Shown: positions 33,037 to 42,403 of the stretch, piece by piece | How the letters are laid out: each line of letters opens with the position of its first letter | Position numbering within the stretch: the first letter of the stretch is position 1 | Source of the DNA: Euborellia annulipes | Lineage: Eukaryota; Arthropoda; Insecta; Dermaptera; Anisolabididae | DNA: 64,000 nt | Direction of reading: 5' to 3' | NCBI GenBank assembly: GCA_023213315.1 | Contig: JAKCPI010021946.1 | Span: 1 to 64,000, forward strand | Position numbers and translations under genes: made by a program | Notes under the pieces: model-generated | What the model was told of the DNA's origin: nothing | Databases searched by the model: none | The model's input: only the letters and a program-made list of their open reading frames with translations

Positions 33037-33359
33037 CTAAGAGGTTGAAATTTTATATTTAAGTTAGGCACCCCCCATGGGACGTGACATGAAGATTTTG
33101 AATAAAATCAGCCAAAGAGTACTAGTACTTTACTTATGTACTTTTTCAGTTTTTTTTCCGATTTTCTCAAAATTCGCTCCAATAATATTGATTAAAATTC
33201 AAAAACCAATTATTTTTTAGATGCTCTTTAAAATGTATATTCTCATTTTGCCAGTGAAATTTTTTTGAAGCACACTTTACTCTTGTACTTCATAGGAAAG
33301 ATAGGAGAAATGGTTGTCTTGGTAACAAAATATTAATCTTTTGCGATACTTATAAATTT

Positions 33360-33565
33360 AGTATTTCTTTTAGTATTTATTTTTCTAAAGTGTTCATGTA
33401 TTATGTTTTTCTATTATGTTCCTTTAGTATGTTTTTCTAGTATGTTCTTGTATGAGGTGTTTTTATTGTGTACTTGTATTATGTTTTTATGATAAGTTTT
33501 TGTATAATCTATTTTTAGTATAAAATATTGTAGTGAAGAATTGTATGGCCAACAATAAAAAAAAA
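33360..33565 (+). mobile_element. Retroposed sequence with poly-A and 12-bp target duplication
   Basis: The insert is flanked by ACTTATAAATTT at 33348-33359 and 33566-33577 and ends AACAATAAAAAAAAAA. Its body is degenerate repeats of TAGTATGTTTTTCTTGTATT. It could be the 3' end of a LINE or a processed transcript; I do not recognise it. Confidence 0.8.
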
Positions 33566-33675
33566 ACTTATAAATTTTACATCTTGAATTCAAATGTATT
33601 GTCGGAAACTAAATATGTATCGACACAAAAAAAATCTGGTATGAGAGAAAGTTGTGGGCTGTGCGACTAGTCACA

Positions 33676-34284
33676 CTAGACTTTTATGTTAATTAATTGA
33701 TACCAAATAAAAAACCGAGAGAGAAATGGTTATTGATATTTTTACAAATTAGCATAATAGTAATTTGTAATTTTACTTTCTCTTACCCTATATTTTCTTT
33801 TGTTACTAATTTTATAAATATATAAAAAAAAAATTACTTCAATCTAGAATACTTTCACCTTCATTGATCCTCTCACTTTCATTAAATTTACTTTATATAT
33901 TAATATCAACAAAAAAAAAAATATCATAAATGAATAAAATGGTGATTTATTGAAAGACCAGAAAAAGAGAATAAATAAATATAAAAGAGATCTGGTATTG
34001 ACAAAAAAAAAAAAAAAAAAAAAAAAAAAACTGTCACAAGTGAATTTATCAAAAACGATCTCTAATTATTCTAATTTATACCAATGAATATAGAAACTAT
34101 CAAAGGTGAAATGGGGTATGAAAACCTCTCGATGGGGGGTTTCATTATTCATTGCAATAAAGAATTCAAATGAAGTGGAAATTAATAGAGGGAGGGGGAG
34201 AGGGGATGGGACATAACACAAACTTTATTATAATTTTCAATATATTATTATTATTTTTTTTTTATTTGCCCTAGATAATATTTT
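33676..34284. other. AT-rich stretch with 28-A run
   Basis: No gene seen. The A-run at 34003-34030 could be the tail of an old retroposon. A GC-balanced patch at 34100-34215 is purine-rich. Confidence 0.45.
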
Positions 34285-34352
34285 TTACTTTCTCTTACCC
34301 TATATATGAAATATATAGAGAGAGAAAGTATTGCGATCATGTCAAAAATTTG
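34285..34352 (-). mobile_element. XB right-end hairpin fragment
   Basis: ACTTTCTCTTACCCTATATA then TGAAATATATAGAGAGAGAAAG and CATGTCAAAAATTTGATG. Confidence 0.8.
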
Positions 34353-34415
34353 ATGTAGTGATTTTTTTACTCTTATTCTTCAAGTGTATCATTTAAAATT
34401 TTATTTAAATAACTA

Positions 34416-34480
34416 GACGCAAAGCCCCGCCTTCGGCGGGGCTTTCCGTCTAGCAGGGGGCTGAGCCCCCTGGACCCCCT
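34416..34480. repeat. Strong GC hairpins (CTAGACG module)
   Basis: CTAGACG ... CGTCTAG encloses an inner stem AAGCCCCGCC-TTC-GGCGGGGCTT, then a second hairpin AGGGGGCTGAGCCCCCT. Related GC hairpins occur in CR copies 3 and 4. A degenerate XB-like piece with half an X-box (GTTACCATGGCGCT, 34707-34720) follows at 34597-34722. Confidence 0.7.
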
Positions 34481-34787
34481 TTGCTCCCCTACTTATATAC
34501 ATACCGGTACATACATTTTCCCTTTTCATTTTTATATGTAGAGATTATTTTAACGGTTAATTATTCATGAACTTGAGATTTTTTGTGAATCATATCCTTT
34601 CCGGGACTCTCCCGGTACACAGACAAAAAATTTACACCGATATTTTAGAATTCAAAAATGTAAATAAATTAAAAAAATCGTAAACATGGGTAAATATTTA
34701 TATTTTGTTACCATGGCGCTATCCCTGAGGCCTGATTGGTTGTTTCACACATCGGACACGGTCTTAGGGCTTTATTATATAGTATGA

Positions 34788-35091
34788 TGATTTTTTTTTT
34801 TCTCATTCACACTCACACTCATTCATTCACACAGTCTTTTCGGCAACTTAGGACATTTAAAACTTTTGACGATAACCGTTGTAATGAATATATAGAAGTA
34901 TGGTGGCTGTGAATAAAGTTGATTGGAGAAATTCTGTAATGAATATATATTATTTGGGGTCCAGGCATTCTTATTTAAGCCATTTGGTACCCAAATGGCT
35001 TAAATAAAATCATCGGACTGCCTGGGGTCCGAACCCGCGACGTTCGGTATACGAGATTAGCACTCTAACCCCTACACCAAGCCCCGAGGGC
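34788..35091 (-). repeat. SINE-A, minus copy with internal insertion
   Basis: T-run, TCATTCACACTCACACTCAT, CTTTTCGGCAACTTAGG, GCCATTTGGTACCCAAATGG, CCGAACCCGCGACGTTCGGT and the complete head CACCAAGCCCCGAGGGC. About 60 extra bases at 34895-34955 interrupt the middle. No clear target duplication. Confidence 0.85.
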
Positions 35092-35109
35092 ATTTGAATA
35101 ATTTGATCT

Positions 35110-35155
35110 ATAGAGAGAAAGTATTGGATTCATGTCAAAAATTTAAAGTCGAGTG
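35110..35155 (-). mobile_element. XB scrap
   Basis: AGAGAGAAAGTATTGGATTC then ATGTCAAAAAT, the XB right terminus. Confidence 0.7.
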
Positions 35156-35223
35156 CAGAGCTGGCGAAAAGTCATTAAGAAAGTGACATAGTGGATTTTA
35201 TACATTGTTGAACGACTCTTATA

Positions 35224-35467
35224 TGAACCCTGTTATGCATTAGTGTGTCAAGCGCTAAAAAATTGAGTTAAGCACTGAATATTGTTTCAAATGCTATAAT
35301 TAATAATATTTTTTATGAAATATGTTCTAAAAAAATTTATATTTAATGTTACTTGCACAGTTGACAAAAAAAATTATATATAATCCAATGAAAACAAAAA
35401 ACTTTAATGTTAATTTTTTCAAAACTCGGTAGCTGGCGCTTGACACACTAATGCGTAACGGGGTCCA
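35224..35467. mobile_element. TGGACCC-ended MITE, copy 1
   Basis: Inverted ends TGAACCCTGTTATGCATTAG and its complement ending CTAATGCGTAACGGGGTCCA. The interior is AT-rich and shared with 40947-41472 and 52129-52379. Flanks read TATA on both sides, so a TA or TATA duplication is possible. Superfamily uncertain. Confidence 0.8.
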
Positions 35468-35689
35468 TATAATAAATATATGCACAGTATGAGATGACTA
35501 GCTACATAAATGAGAATTAAGAAATTTCGAAAATCTGTATGATAATGATGATCTCAAAGAATATAGAATATACGCTCTAACGATACAGAGTAAATTTGAA
35601 GTTATGCTGGAAAATAACTTTATAAGCAAGAAGATTTTTTTTTTCTAACTAAATAAAAGATTTGACCCTCGCAAATAAACAGAATTGAG

Positions 35690-36115
35690 TCCAAAGAGGA
35701 GAGCAGATTGTTTGCTCTAATTTTTTTTTCTTTTCTTCTTTTTATTTTTTTTGTGCGTGTAAATCGCGCCGCAAACGACCGGACCTCCGCAGGAGACTTC
35801 CGGTGAGGCTTCTTTCTTTTTTCTTATGCACAGTCGAATTTATCGACAAATTTATGGAATTTTTTTTTTTTTTTTAGTAGTTGATAACGCATTAACTTGT
35901 GCTGCTGCACTTGGAATTACGAGAAACGGAAATCTCCGCCAATTTATTATCTAGGAGTTGAGCTGGCCATGGACCACGAGATAAAGGAAGCTGGAGAGAG
36001 GGAATAATCAGAGACAGAGACGTTGTCGTACCTAGTGACCTCTCTAATTCTACTATCGTAAATGACTTTTTTTTTTCTTTTCTTTTTACTTTTGTTTGAT
36101 CAAAAAACATTAAGA
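35690..36115. other. Unique GC-balanced island
   Basis: Single-copy stretch including AATCGCGCCGCAAACGACCG, GGACCTCCGCAGGAGACTTC and CTTGTGCTGCTGCACTTGG. A 72-codon minus frame ends within it but has no recognisable domain. Candidate regulatory sequence. Confidence 0.3.
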
Positions 36116-36492
36116 AACTTTTTGGTGGAAAATTTTAAAGACTTTTATTATTCTATTTTATGCGTTTCCTTCACCGGGAGGTTTGTTTGAAATTATTGGT
36201 GGTTTTCCAACAAAGCCAGCAAATATTATCTTTATTAGATGTGATAACTATATTTAATTAAACTCTGGAGGGGGGTGGGAGCTCGAACCGTGTTTCCGCC
36301 AACCTCATTCTTCTCATTAATATTCAAATATGTTGTAATACTATAAAATACATTTAGGACAAAATCTATCGCAAGGCTTGTTTTAAATTTAATCCCATGA
36401 TTAAACATTATATTTTAACCTTAAAATAAGAGATTTGTTTTTAAGGGGGGATATTTTGAAAAAAATTTAATTAAATTTTTGATTTGGAAATA

Positions 36493-37174
36493 AAAAAATC
36501 TGGTGTGACAAGCACAGAACACAACTTTCGATTACCGAAGGTAAGAGAAAGTTGTGTTCTGTGCTTTTCACACCAGATTTTTTGTGTCGACATGTATTTA
36601 GTTTCCGACAGTACGGTACATTCAATTTTCAAGATGTAAAATTTATAAGTATGGCAAAATGTTTATATTTTGTTACCATGGCAACCATTTCTCCTATCTT
36701 TTCTATGGAGTACAAGAGTAAAGTGGTCTTCAGAAGATTTCAATCACAAAATGAGAATATACATTTTAAAGAGCAATTAAAAAATAGTTGATATATGAAT
36801 TTTAAAAAAAATCGTTGGAGCAAATTTAGAGAAAATCGAAAAAAACTGAAAAAGTGCATCAGTAAAGTACTAGTACTCTTTGGTCGATTTTGTTCAAAAG
36901 CTTCGTGTCACGTCCCATGGGGGTGCCTAACTTAAATATAAAATTTCAACCTCCTAGCTCTTTCCCTTCTTGAGATATTTTGTTCACAGACAGACACACA
37001 GACACACAGACAGACACACAGACAGACAGACAGACCATGTCGCGAAAACCACTTTTTTGGATTCAGGGGACCTCAAAACGTGAAGATCCATCAAAATCTC
37101 GACATCGAATTTTTGACATGAATCCAATACTTTCTCTCTATATATATATTACATATATACATAGGTAAGAGAAA
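36493..37174 (+). mobile_element. XB element, full reference-quality copy
   Basis: Left hairpin: TCTGGTGTGACAAGCACAGA ... TTTCACACCAGA with inner stem ACTTTCGATTACCGAAGGTA. Then GTGTCGACATGTATTTAGTT, intact X-box (36672-36685), AAGTACTAGTACTCTTTGG, CACA/CAGACAGA microsatellite (36986-37034), CATGTCGCGAAAACCACTTT, and right hairpin ACTTTCTCTCTATATATATA ... AGGTAAGAGAAAGTA. No transposase. The open frames inside recur only because the DNA does. Confidence 0.95.
36672..36685. promoter_or_regulatory. RFX X-box in XB
   Basis: GTTACCATGGCAAC, perfect match to both RFX half-sites. Confidence 0.7.
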
Positions 37175-37196
37175 GTAAAAATAAACATTATTATTA

Positions 37197-37456
37197 CGCC
37201 CTCGGGTTTGTCTAGTTGGTAGTGTGCCTACCTTCTATACCGAACGTCACGGGTTCGAACCCCAGGCAGTCCGATTTTATTTAAGCCATTTGGTATCCAA
37301 ATGGCTTAAATAGAAATGCCTGGACCGCCAATAGATATTATAAATAATAACAGTTATCGTCAAAGTCTTAATTAGCATGAGTTGCCGAAAAGCCTGTATG
37401 AATGTGTGTGTGAGTGTGAGTGTGAATGGGAAAAAAGTGTGAGTGTTAGAAAAAAA
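37197..37456 (+). repeat. SINE-A, full plus copy with 13-bp target duplication
   Basis: The head CGCCCTCGGGTTTGTCTAGT to GGGTTCGAACCCC has A- and B-box-like segments. The conserved block GCCATTTGGTATCCAAATGG is palindromic, and the tail has GAGTTGCCGAAAAGC, then TG-rich and A-rich sequence. AACATTATTATTA flanks it at 37184-37196 and 37457-37469. Confidence 0.92.
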
Positions 37457-37504
37457 AACATTATTATTAGTGTAATTGAATATTTGTTATAGCTGTAGTA
37501 TTAT

Positions 37505-37855
37505 GTTCAAGATGATAAGGAATAATTTCCAAAGAAGAATGCAGCTAATTTTATTTCATTTAATTTTAATAAAAATTCTTAATCACTTGCTGACGTTTCG
37601 GTTCGGGTTTGAACCATCATTGGAGCTGTGATTTTGTCTTTATGTATTTAAACAATACATTCAAACTATTATGGTAGTATAGATAGAGTAAATTAATATT
37701 ATAATATTAATTTACATAAAGTCATAAAGACAAAATCACAGCTCCGATGATGGTTCAAACCCGAACCGAAACGTTAGAAAGTGATTAAGAATTTTTATTA
37801 AAATTAAATGAAATAAAATTAGCTGCATTCTTCTTTGGAAATTATTCCTTATCAT
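37505..37855. repeat. Foldback with hammerhead-like cores
   Basis: Arms of about 140 bases. The right core at 37744-37772 reads CCGATGA, T, GGTTC, AAACCC, GAACC, GAAACGTT; the left arm has it on the minus strand. AGCTGC lies about 50 bases past the core. The right arm is interrupted by the hAT-type element at 37856-38436 and resumes at 38445 (TCTTGAACAT). Confidence 0.85.
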
Positions 37856-38436
37856 TAGAGACCGGATTTTAAGCAAAATGCTTATTGCTGAATTTTATAA
37901 GCAACCATTAGATATTTAATTTCTATACGAATTAGGAAAAACTAAGTGTATTGAGATTGCATTTTTTATGCTTTTTTTTGCTTTTTTTGAATTTTCATGC
38001 TTTTTTTCCCTTTCGCGCTTATTTGAACTTATTTTACGAATATTTATCATTTTTTTTTTTTTTTTTTATTAAAAACTTTTTTTCCCATTCACACATGCAT
38101 ACACCAAGGACGTATATAAGGGGGGGGGGGCGCCCCCCCCAAAAAAAAAAATTTTCCAAAAACCCCGCAGTGTGAAAAAATATAGCCCTGTAAAAAAATT
38201 TTTTCCGCATGGTGAAAAAAATTTGGTTCCGCAAAAAAAAATTTTTCGCAGGGCGGGGCGGAATAAATTTAGTTTCTTTAAAAAAAAATTTGTATACGCC
38301 ATTGGTATGAGTAAAAATTGCTTATTAGATGCTTTTTTTCAACTTATATGCTTATTTAACAACTTTTTATTCAAGTTTTTTATGCTTTTTTAAGCACTTT
38401 TTTTCCATTTTTTTATGCTTTTTTGTCCGGTCTCTA
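37856..38436. mobile_element. hAT-type element with TAGAGACCGG ends, itself carrying a MITE
   Basis: It begins TAGAGACCGGATTTTAAGC and ends TTTGTCCGGTCTCTA, with a perfect 8-bp duplication CTTATCAT at 37848-37855 and 38437-38444. It sits inside the foldback arm, so it is younger. The interior is A/T-run rich with GCTTTTTT repeats and contains a SINE-tail-like scrap and the MITE at 38105-38304. Confidence 0.85.
38105..38304. mobile_element. MITE with CAAGGACGTATA ends
   Basis: CAAGGACGTATATAAGGGGG at the left and TTGTATACGCCATTG at the right, with G/C and A/T homopolymers inside. Similar to the CAAGGGCGGAT family, but flanking octamers do not match, so the class is tentative. Confidence 0.5.
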
Positions 38437-38459
38437 CTTATCATCTTGAACATTATTAT

Positions 38460-38590
38460 TAGGATCCGACCGAAACAAGATTTTCAGCCGAAACCGAATT
38501 TCGGCCTCAATCTTAGTTTCGGCCGAAACCGTAACCGAAACCGAAACTTGTATTTCCTATAAAAATTCATATCATTTTACCCTTTTTTTT
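38460..38590. mobile_element. TAGGATCCGACCGAA MITE, truncated
   Basis: Left end and GGCCGAAACC-rich interior as in 15226-15426. The right terminal repeat is missing; it dissolves into T-runs after TTGTATTTCCTATAAAAATT. Confidence 0.75.
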
Positions 38591-39179
38591 TTTAACCTTT
38601 TTTTTAGAGGGACTAAAAATTTTTTTCTCCCTCAAGTGCAAAAAAATTTTTTTTTTTTCGGCGGACTCTCGCCTTTTCTTAATTATGAAAAGAAAATTAT
38701 TATTACTATTTCAATCCAGTACTTGAATGAGCATTTGTTTACATTCATAGAATACATAAATGCAAAGAATACATAAATATTTCTCTATACATTTCCAATG
38801 GGAGAAATCGTAACTTTAGGAATTAATAACTCAAAAAGTTATAGTAATTTGGGAATTTCCTGGACTCTCTACAAGGTCTTCTATAAGAATTCGTTTCAAC
38901 ATTTCAACGGCAAACAGAGCGAGACAGACGGACACTCGGCTATTATATATATAGATTCTCAACAGAGATCCAATAATTAAAAGAATTTGAAAAATTACTC
39001 TTCATTGAAGAAAGATTATTTTATTCATTTCGCGATATTCCCATCTTCTTAATCACTGAGAATGTGTCTTTTTATCTTTTATATTAGAAAAAAATATTTA
39101 AAATAATCTGTCCTGGTAAGGAGTTGCTTTTTCCTTTTTTTACTTTTTAATAATAGTGAAGAAATATTTTTTAATAGCA

Positions 39180-39565
39180 TGGAGAGTTCTCAGTTTTATA
39201 AAAGCGGAAATGATAATAATCCTTAATTAGAAAGAAGGATAGGGAGAGAGAGACGAAAAAGGTCGAGAGGATAAAAGTGGAGGGAAGGGATTAAAGAGAT
39301 GATTAAATGAATGATGATAAATTTGGTGACGAAATATTAATACGTCCATTATGGAAAGTAAAGTAGAATAAAAAAAAAAAAAAAGATGACCAGGGCTTTC
39401 GGGTGTAGAAAATATGTGGAGAGGCTATCGACTAAGTGAAACGAATGGGACGTGCTATTTTAATGTTATAATCTAAAATTTCCACGCCGATTTTCGACCA
39501 TCACTCGAGTCTTTTCGAATATATTGTTAAATTAGCAACTATTGATTTCCCCGCCCGGAGTGCTT
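39180..39565. other. Unique island, candidate regulatory element
   Basis: Single-copy. A purine-rich part is followed by GGGCTTTCGGGTG, GGGACGTGCTATTTTAATG, ATCACTCGAGTC and TTAGCAACTATTGATTTCC. No open frame of interest. Confidence 0.3.
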
Positions 39566-39763
39566 AACATAGCAGTGAAATTAGAAACACAAGTCTAATG
39601 AATTTTGAAATTACTTCTTGTTTAATACAAAGGACATTTGTTAATTGGAACATACTACTAGAATATAAACATATAAATTAATAGAATTTTACTAAGGACT
39701 TTAAGCCAGAGAAATATTATTTGTAGATATTTTAATTCTAGTGTTATATAAATTTCAACAAAT

Positions 39764-39987
39764 GAGCCGTTTATTTTGAAAGTGACCTAAGTCCATTTAT
39801 ACTTAAATTGAGATATTTAAGGGTTTGCGTTTCAAAGCAATTAAAAATATACGTACAGGATCATACTGTTTAAGAATATCTATTATATTTATAGTTCCTA
39901 TTAAAATAATGACAATTATTAAGTGAATAATATACGTTTTCTTACCAAGAATCGAGTTAGGCCACTTTCAAAAAAACGGCTCAAATA
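39764..39987. mobile_element. MITE with TGAGCCGTTT ends
   Basis: Ends TGAGCCGTTTATTTTGAAAG (left) and its near-complement CTTTCAAAAAAACGGCTCA (right), over about 29 bases including TGACCTAA / TTAGGCCA. Interior AT-rich. Target duplication not clear. Confidence 0.7.
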
Positions 39988-40129
39988 ATTATAATATTTG
40001 CTCCCCTGTTGTATACAAATCGTTGAACATTTCTACCTAGTATGAGTTAAATTAAGTTTCCTACTTAAAAATGAATTCTATCGAATAAAAAACAGCCTAA
40101 CAGAGGAGTGTAAATGACACCCAGAGAAG

Positions 40130-40395
40130 TAATGTTAAGCAAGGCAGAAGGGCAGCCCCGAGAATTCCGCCGACCCCGCATCGCGGGAATGGGGCGAAGA
40201 CAGAAGAGAAGATAGAGTGTGCAACGTCACTCGCTTACCATTAACACAATTCAAAAAAAATAAAAAAATGCCTCTGAAGCCAAGAGGACAGATACAAAAA
40301 TACCAATTTATTTATTTTCTCCAAAAGTAAAGCTATTTTCTATTAAAGTTCTTGTTCGCGGGAATGGGGCGAAGACAGAAGAGAAGATATATAAT
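40130..40395 (+). repeat. Decayed SINE-C-like region with 31-bp direct repeat
   Basis: GTTAAGCAAGGCAGAAGGGC resembles the 5S-like box, followed by GTGTGCAACGTC. The block GCGGGAATGGGGCGAAGACA continuing GAAGAGAAGAT occurs at 40192 and again at 40360, a perfect 31-bp direct repeat about 168 bases apart. It may be a target duplication or slippage. Confidence 0.5.
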
Positions 40396-40469
40396 CACGT
40401 TCAGATCCGTGAAGAAAAATCATACAATTTAATATTTATTAATTTAAATATCCGACATAAGTAGGGGTG

Positions 40470-40540
40470 TGCCGCCGGGAGTTGATTTTTACTCAGTGTG
40501 CCCTATCCACTAGACCACAGCACGGCATTCGGATATTTAA
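40470..40540 (-). repeat. tRNA-like sequence
   Basis: The minus strand reads GCCGTGCTGTGGTCTAGTGG and ATAGGGCACAC, like a tRNA 5' half with an A box. The 3' half is degenerate (CAACTCCCGGCGGCAC). Probably a SINE head. Confidence 0.4.
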
Positions 40541-40654
40541 ACTAGCTGAGATCACTAAATTAGTTTTCGAGAGAATCAGACTCAAATACGAAGCCTCAAA
40601 TTTCTCCGTCAACCAGGCGCAAATCTCGATCGTCGTAATGAGAATACCTCTCAT

Positions 40655-40812
40655 TTAGGCCCTATTTATTTCAATTGGTAGTAAGAAGGGTCGCGGGTTC
40701 ACGCGTCTCATGCGATAAAAATTTATTTCAAATTAATTGGCTTTAAATTGAAATAAATACAGACGGGGTCTAAATGGTTTCCGTTGCCGAAAAAGACTTT
40801 AAATAAATAAAA
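40655..40812 (+). repeat. SINE-D, plus copy
   Basis: GGGTCGCGGGTTCACGCGTC (B-box-like), CATGCGATAAAAATTTATTT, and the tail ATGGTTTCCGTTGCCGAAAA then AGACTTTAAA. The upstream head is weak. Confidence 0.55.
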
Positions 40813-40946
40813 AAATTTCTTTGCCTTGGAAGGGATGCAAATCCTCGACCTCTGACACCAGAATCGGTGTGCTTTCAGCCTTAGTGGAAAATGAAGTATC
40901 AAGTGTTATAATGTAGAGTCTGATTTGTATTCGATCACGTATTATA

Positions 40947-41472
40947 TGGACCCTGTTATGCAATGGTGTGTCAAAGACCAAAAAATTCAAAATTGAGTTA
41001 AGCACGGAATATTGTTTAAAATGCTTTAATTAATAATATTTTTTATGAAATATGTGCTAAAAAAATTTATATTTAATGGTACTTGCACAATTGACAAGAA
41101 AAATTATATAGAATCCAATGTAAATAAAGCCCACGGGGCTTGGAGTAGTTGGTAGCGTGTCTACCTTCTATACCGAACGTCGCGGGTTCGGACCCCAGGC
41201 AGTCCGATAATTTTATTTAAGGCATTTGGATACCAAATGACTTAAATAAAAATGCCTGGACCCCAATATGTATAATACTCATTAACGGATATCGTTTAAA
41301 GTCTTAAATGGCCTAAGTTGCCGAGAAGACTGTGTGAATGTGAGTGTGAATGAGAAAAAAGTGTGAATGTTTTTAAAAAAAAAAAAAAAAAAATGTAAAT
41401 AAAAAACTTTATTGTTGATTTTCTCAAAACTCGATGTTTGGTCTTTGACACACCATTGCATAACAGGGTCCA
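40947..41472. mobile_element. TGGACCC-ended MITE copy 2, split by a SINE-A
   Basis: TGGACCCTGTTATGCAATGG at the left and CCATTGCATAACAGGGTCCA at the right. Flanks are TATA on each side. A SINE-A fills 41129-41391; removing it restores a 250-bp element like the other two copies. Confidence 0.9.
41129..41391 (+). repeat. SINE-A nested in MITE, 12-bp target duplication
   Basis: Complete head (CCCACGGGGCTTGGAGTAGT to GGGTTCGGACCCC), body and A-rich tail. AATGTAAATAAA at 41117-41128 and 41392-41403. Confidence 0.93.
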
Positions 41473-41494
41473 TATATACTGTTGACTGGTTTTG

Positions 41495-41498
<4 letters not shown>

Positions 41499-41526
<28 letters not shown>

Positions 41527-41765
41527 CTCATTCACACTTACACTCACACACACATTCACAGTGTCTTTTCGGCAACTCAGGCCATATAAGACTTTTTACG
41601 ATATCCGTTATTGATTAATATTCATATTGAGGGTCCAGGCATTCTTATTTAAGCCGTTTGGTATCCAATTGGCTTAAATAAAATCATCGGACTGCCTGGG
41701 GTCCGAACCCGCGACGTTTGGTATACGAGGTTAGCACGCTAACCTCTACACCAAGCCCCGAGGGC
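41499..41765 (-). repeat. SINE-A, full minus copy, 12-bp target duplication
   Basis: Head at the right (complement GCCCTCGGGGCTTGGTGTAG), T-run at the left. TGGTTTTGCTTT at 41487-41498 and 41766-41777. It lies only about 100 bases from the plus copy, so the two form an inverted pair. Confidence 0.93.
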
Positions 41766-42109
41766 TGGTTTTGCTTTAAAATATAAAAAATTGGTGTGAC
41801 GTCAGTAAGTGCGAATATTCGGTGGCTAAGTTAAGTAGCCAATAAATTTAAATTTGTTAATTATTAATTTTTTGTCAAATGGGTGGTCTAATCTTCTAGG
41901 ATTGAAAGAAATAAAATTTTTTCTTACGATAAATTTTTCAAATAAATTGTATCCTGTAGACCAAAAATTTCTAAGAAAATAATTATTCAATGTCGAAATA
42001 AATTTTTATGACCTTACAATTTTCTATTAAATTTTTTTCTCACTTTTTTTTCTCTTCCTTTAAGTATTGACAAGTGGAGTTTATTTTCAATATATATGGA
42101 CTGAAGAGA

Positions 42110-42265
42110 ACTAATAAATTGTCTGCCCCCTCTCCTAATAAAGAGAATCAACTCCTTTTGCTAATTATTATTGCCTACTTGTGGGAATGCCTGAGGAGAG
42201 CAAAAAGTCACAGGCTCCTGGAATCCGGGCATCTTCGTTGTTTTTTTTATCGATAGCTCAACGCT
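42110..42265. other. Small GC-balanced unique island
   Basis: Contains TCTGCCCCCTCTCC, GTGGGAATGCCTGAGGAG and CAGGCTCCTGGAATCCGGGC. A 60-codon frame crosses it without a known domain. Confidence 0.3.
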
Positions 42266-42403
42266 TTATATATTAAATTCCATTGGCGAAAATACGAATC
42301 TAGAAGTATTTTATTTTAGAGAGAAAAAAGAAATAACATTGATGTTTTGAAAAATTAAATTTTTTTTTTAAATTAAAACAGTTTGGAAATTAGTTAGTTT
42401 TTA

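Larger units (their letters stand above)
32312..33675 (-). mobile_element. XB element carrying two insertions
   Basis: The XB right end starts at 32314 (TTACTTTCTCTTAAATAT) and runs through GGTTTTCGCGACATGGTCTG to AAAATATCTCAAGAACGAAAA. A complete CR element then interrupts it (32487-33036). XB resumes at AGCTAAGAGGTTGAAATTTT and is broken again by a 206-bp retroposon (33360-33565). It ends in a partial left hairpin near 33675. The X-box is mutated (GTTGTCTTGGTAAC, 33313-33326). Confidence 0.9.

Noticed and set aside
38034..38393. Overlapping frames rich in F and K
   Set aside because: They translate A/T homopolymers within the nested MITE and hAT-type element.
41296..41559. Frames rich in lysine or serine/histidine around 41.3-41.6 kb
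   Set aside because: They translate the A-run, T-run and TG-rich tails of two opposed SINE-A copies.
25344..41765. tRNA genes at the SINE-A heads
   Set aside because: A and B boxes are present but the 3' acceptor strand does not pair, and each head is followed by the SINE body and tail. These are retroposons, not tRNA genes.
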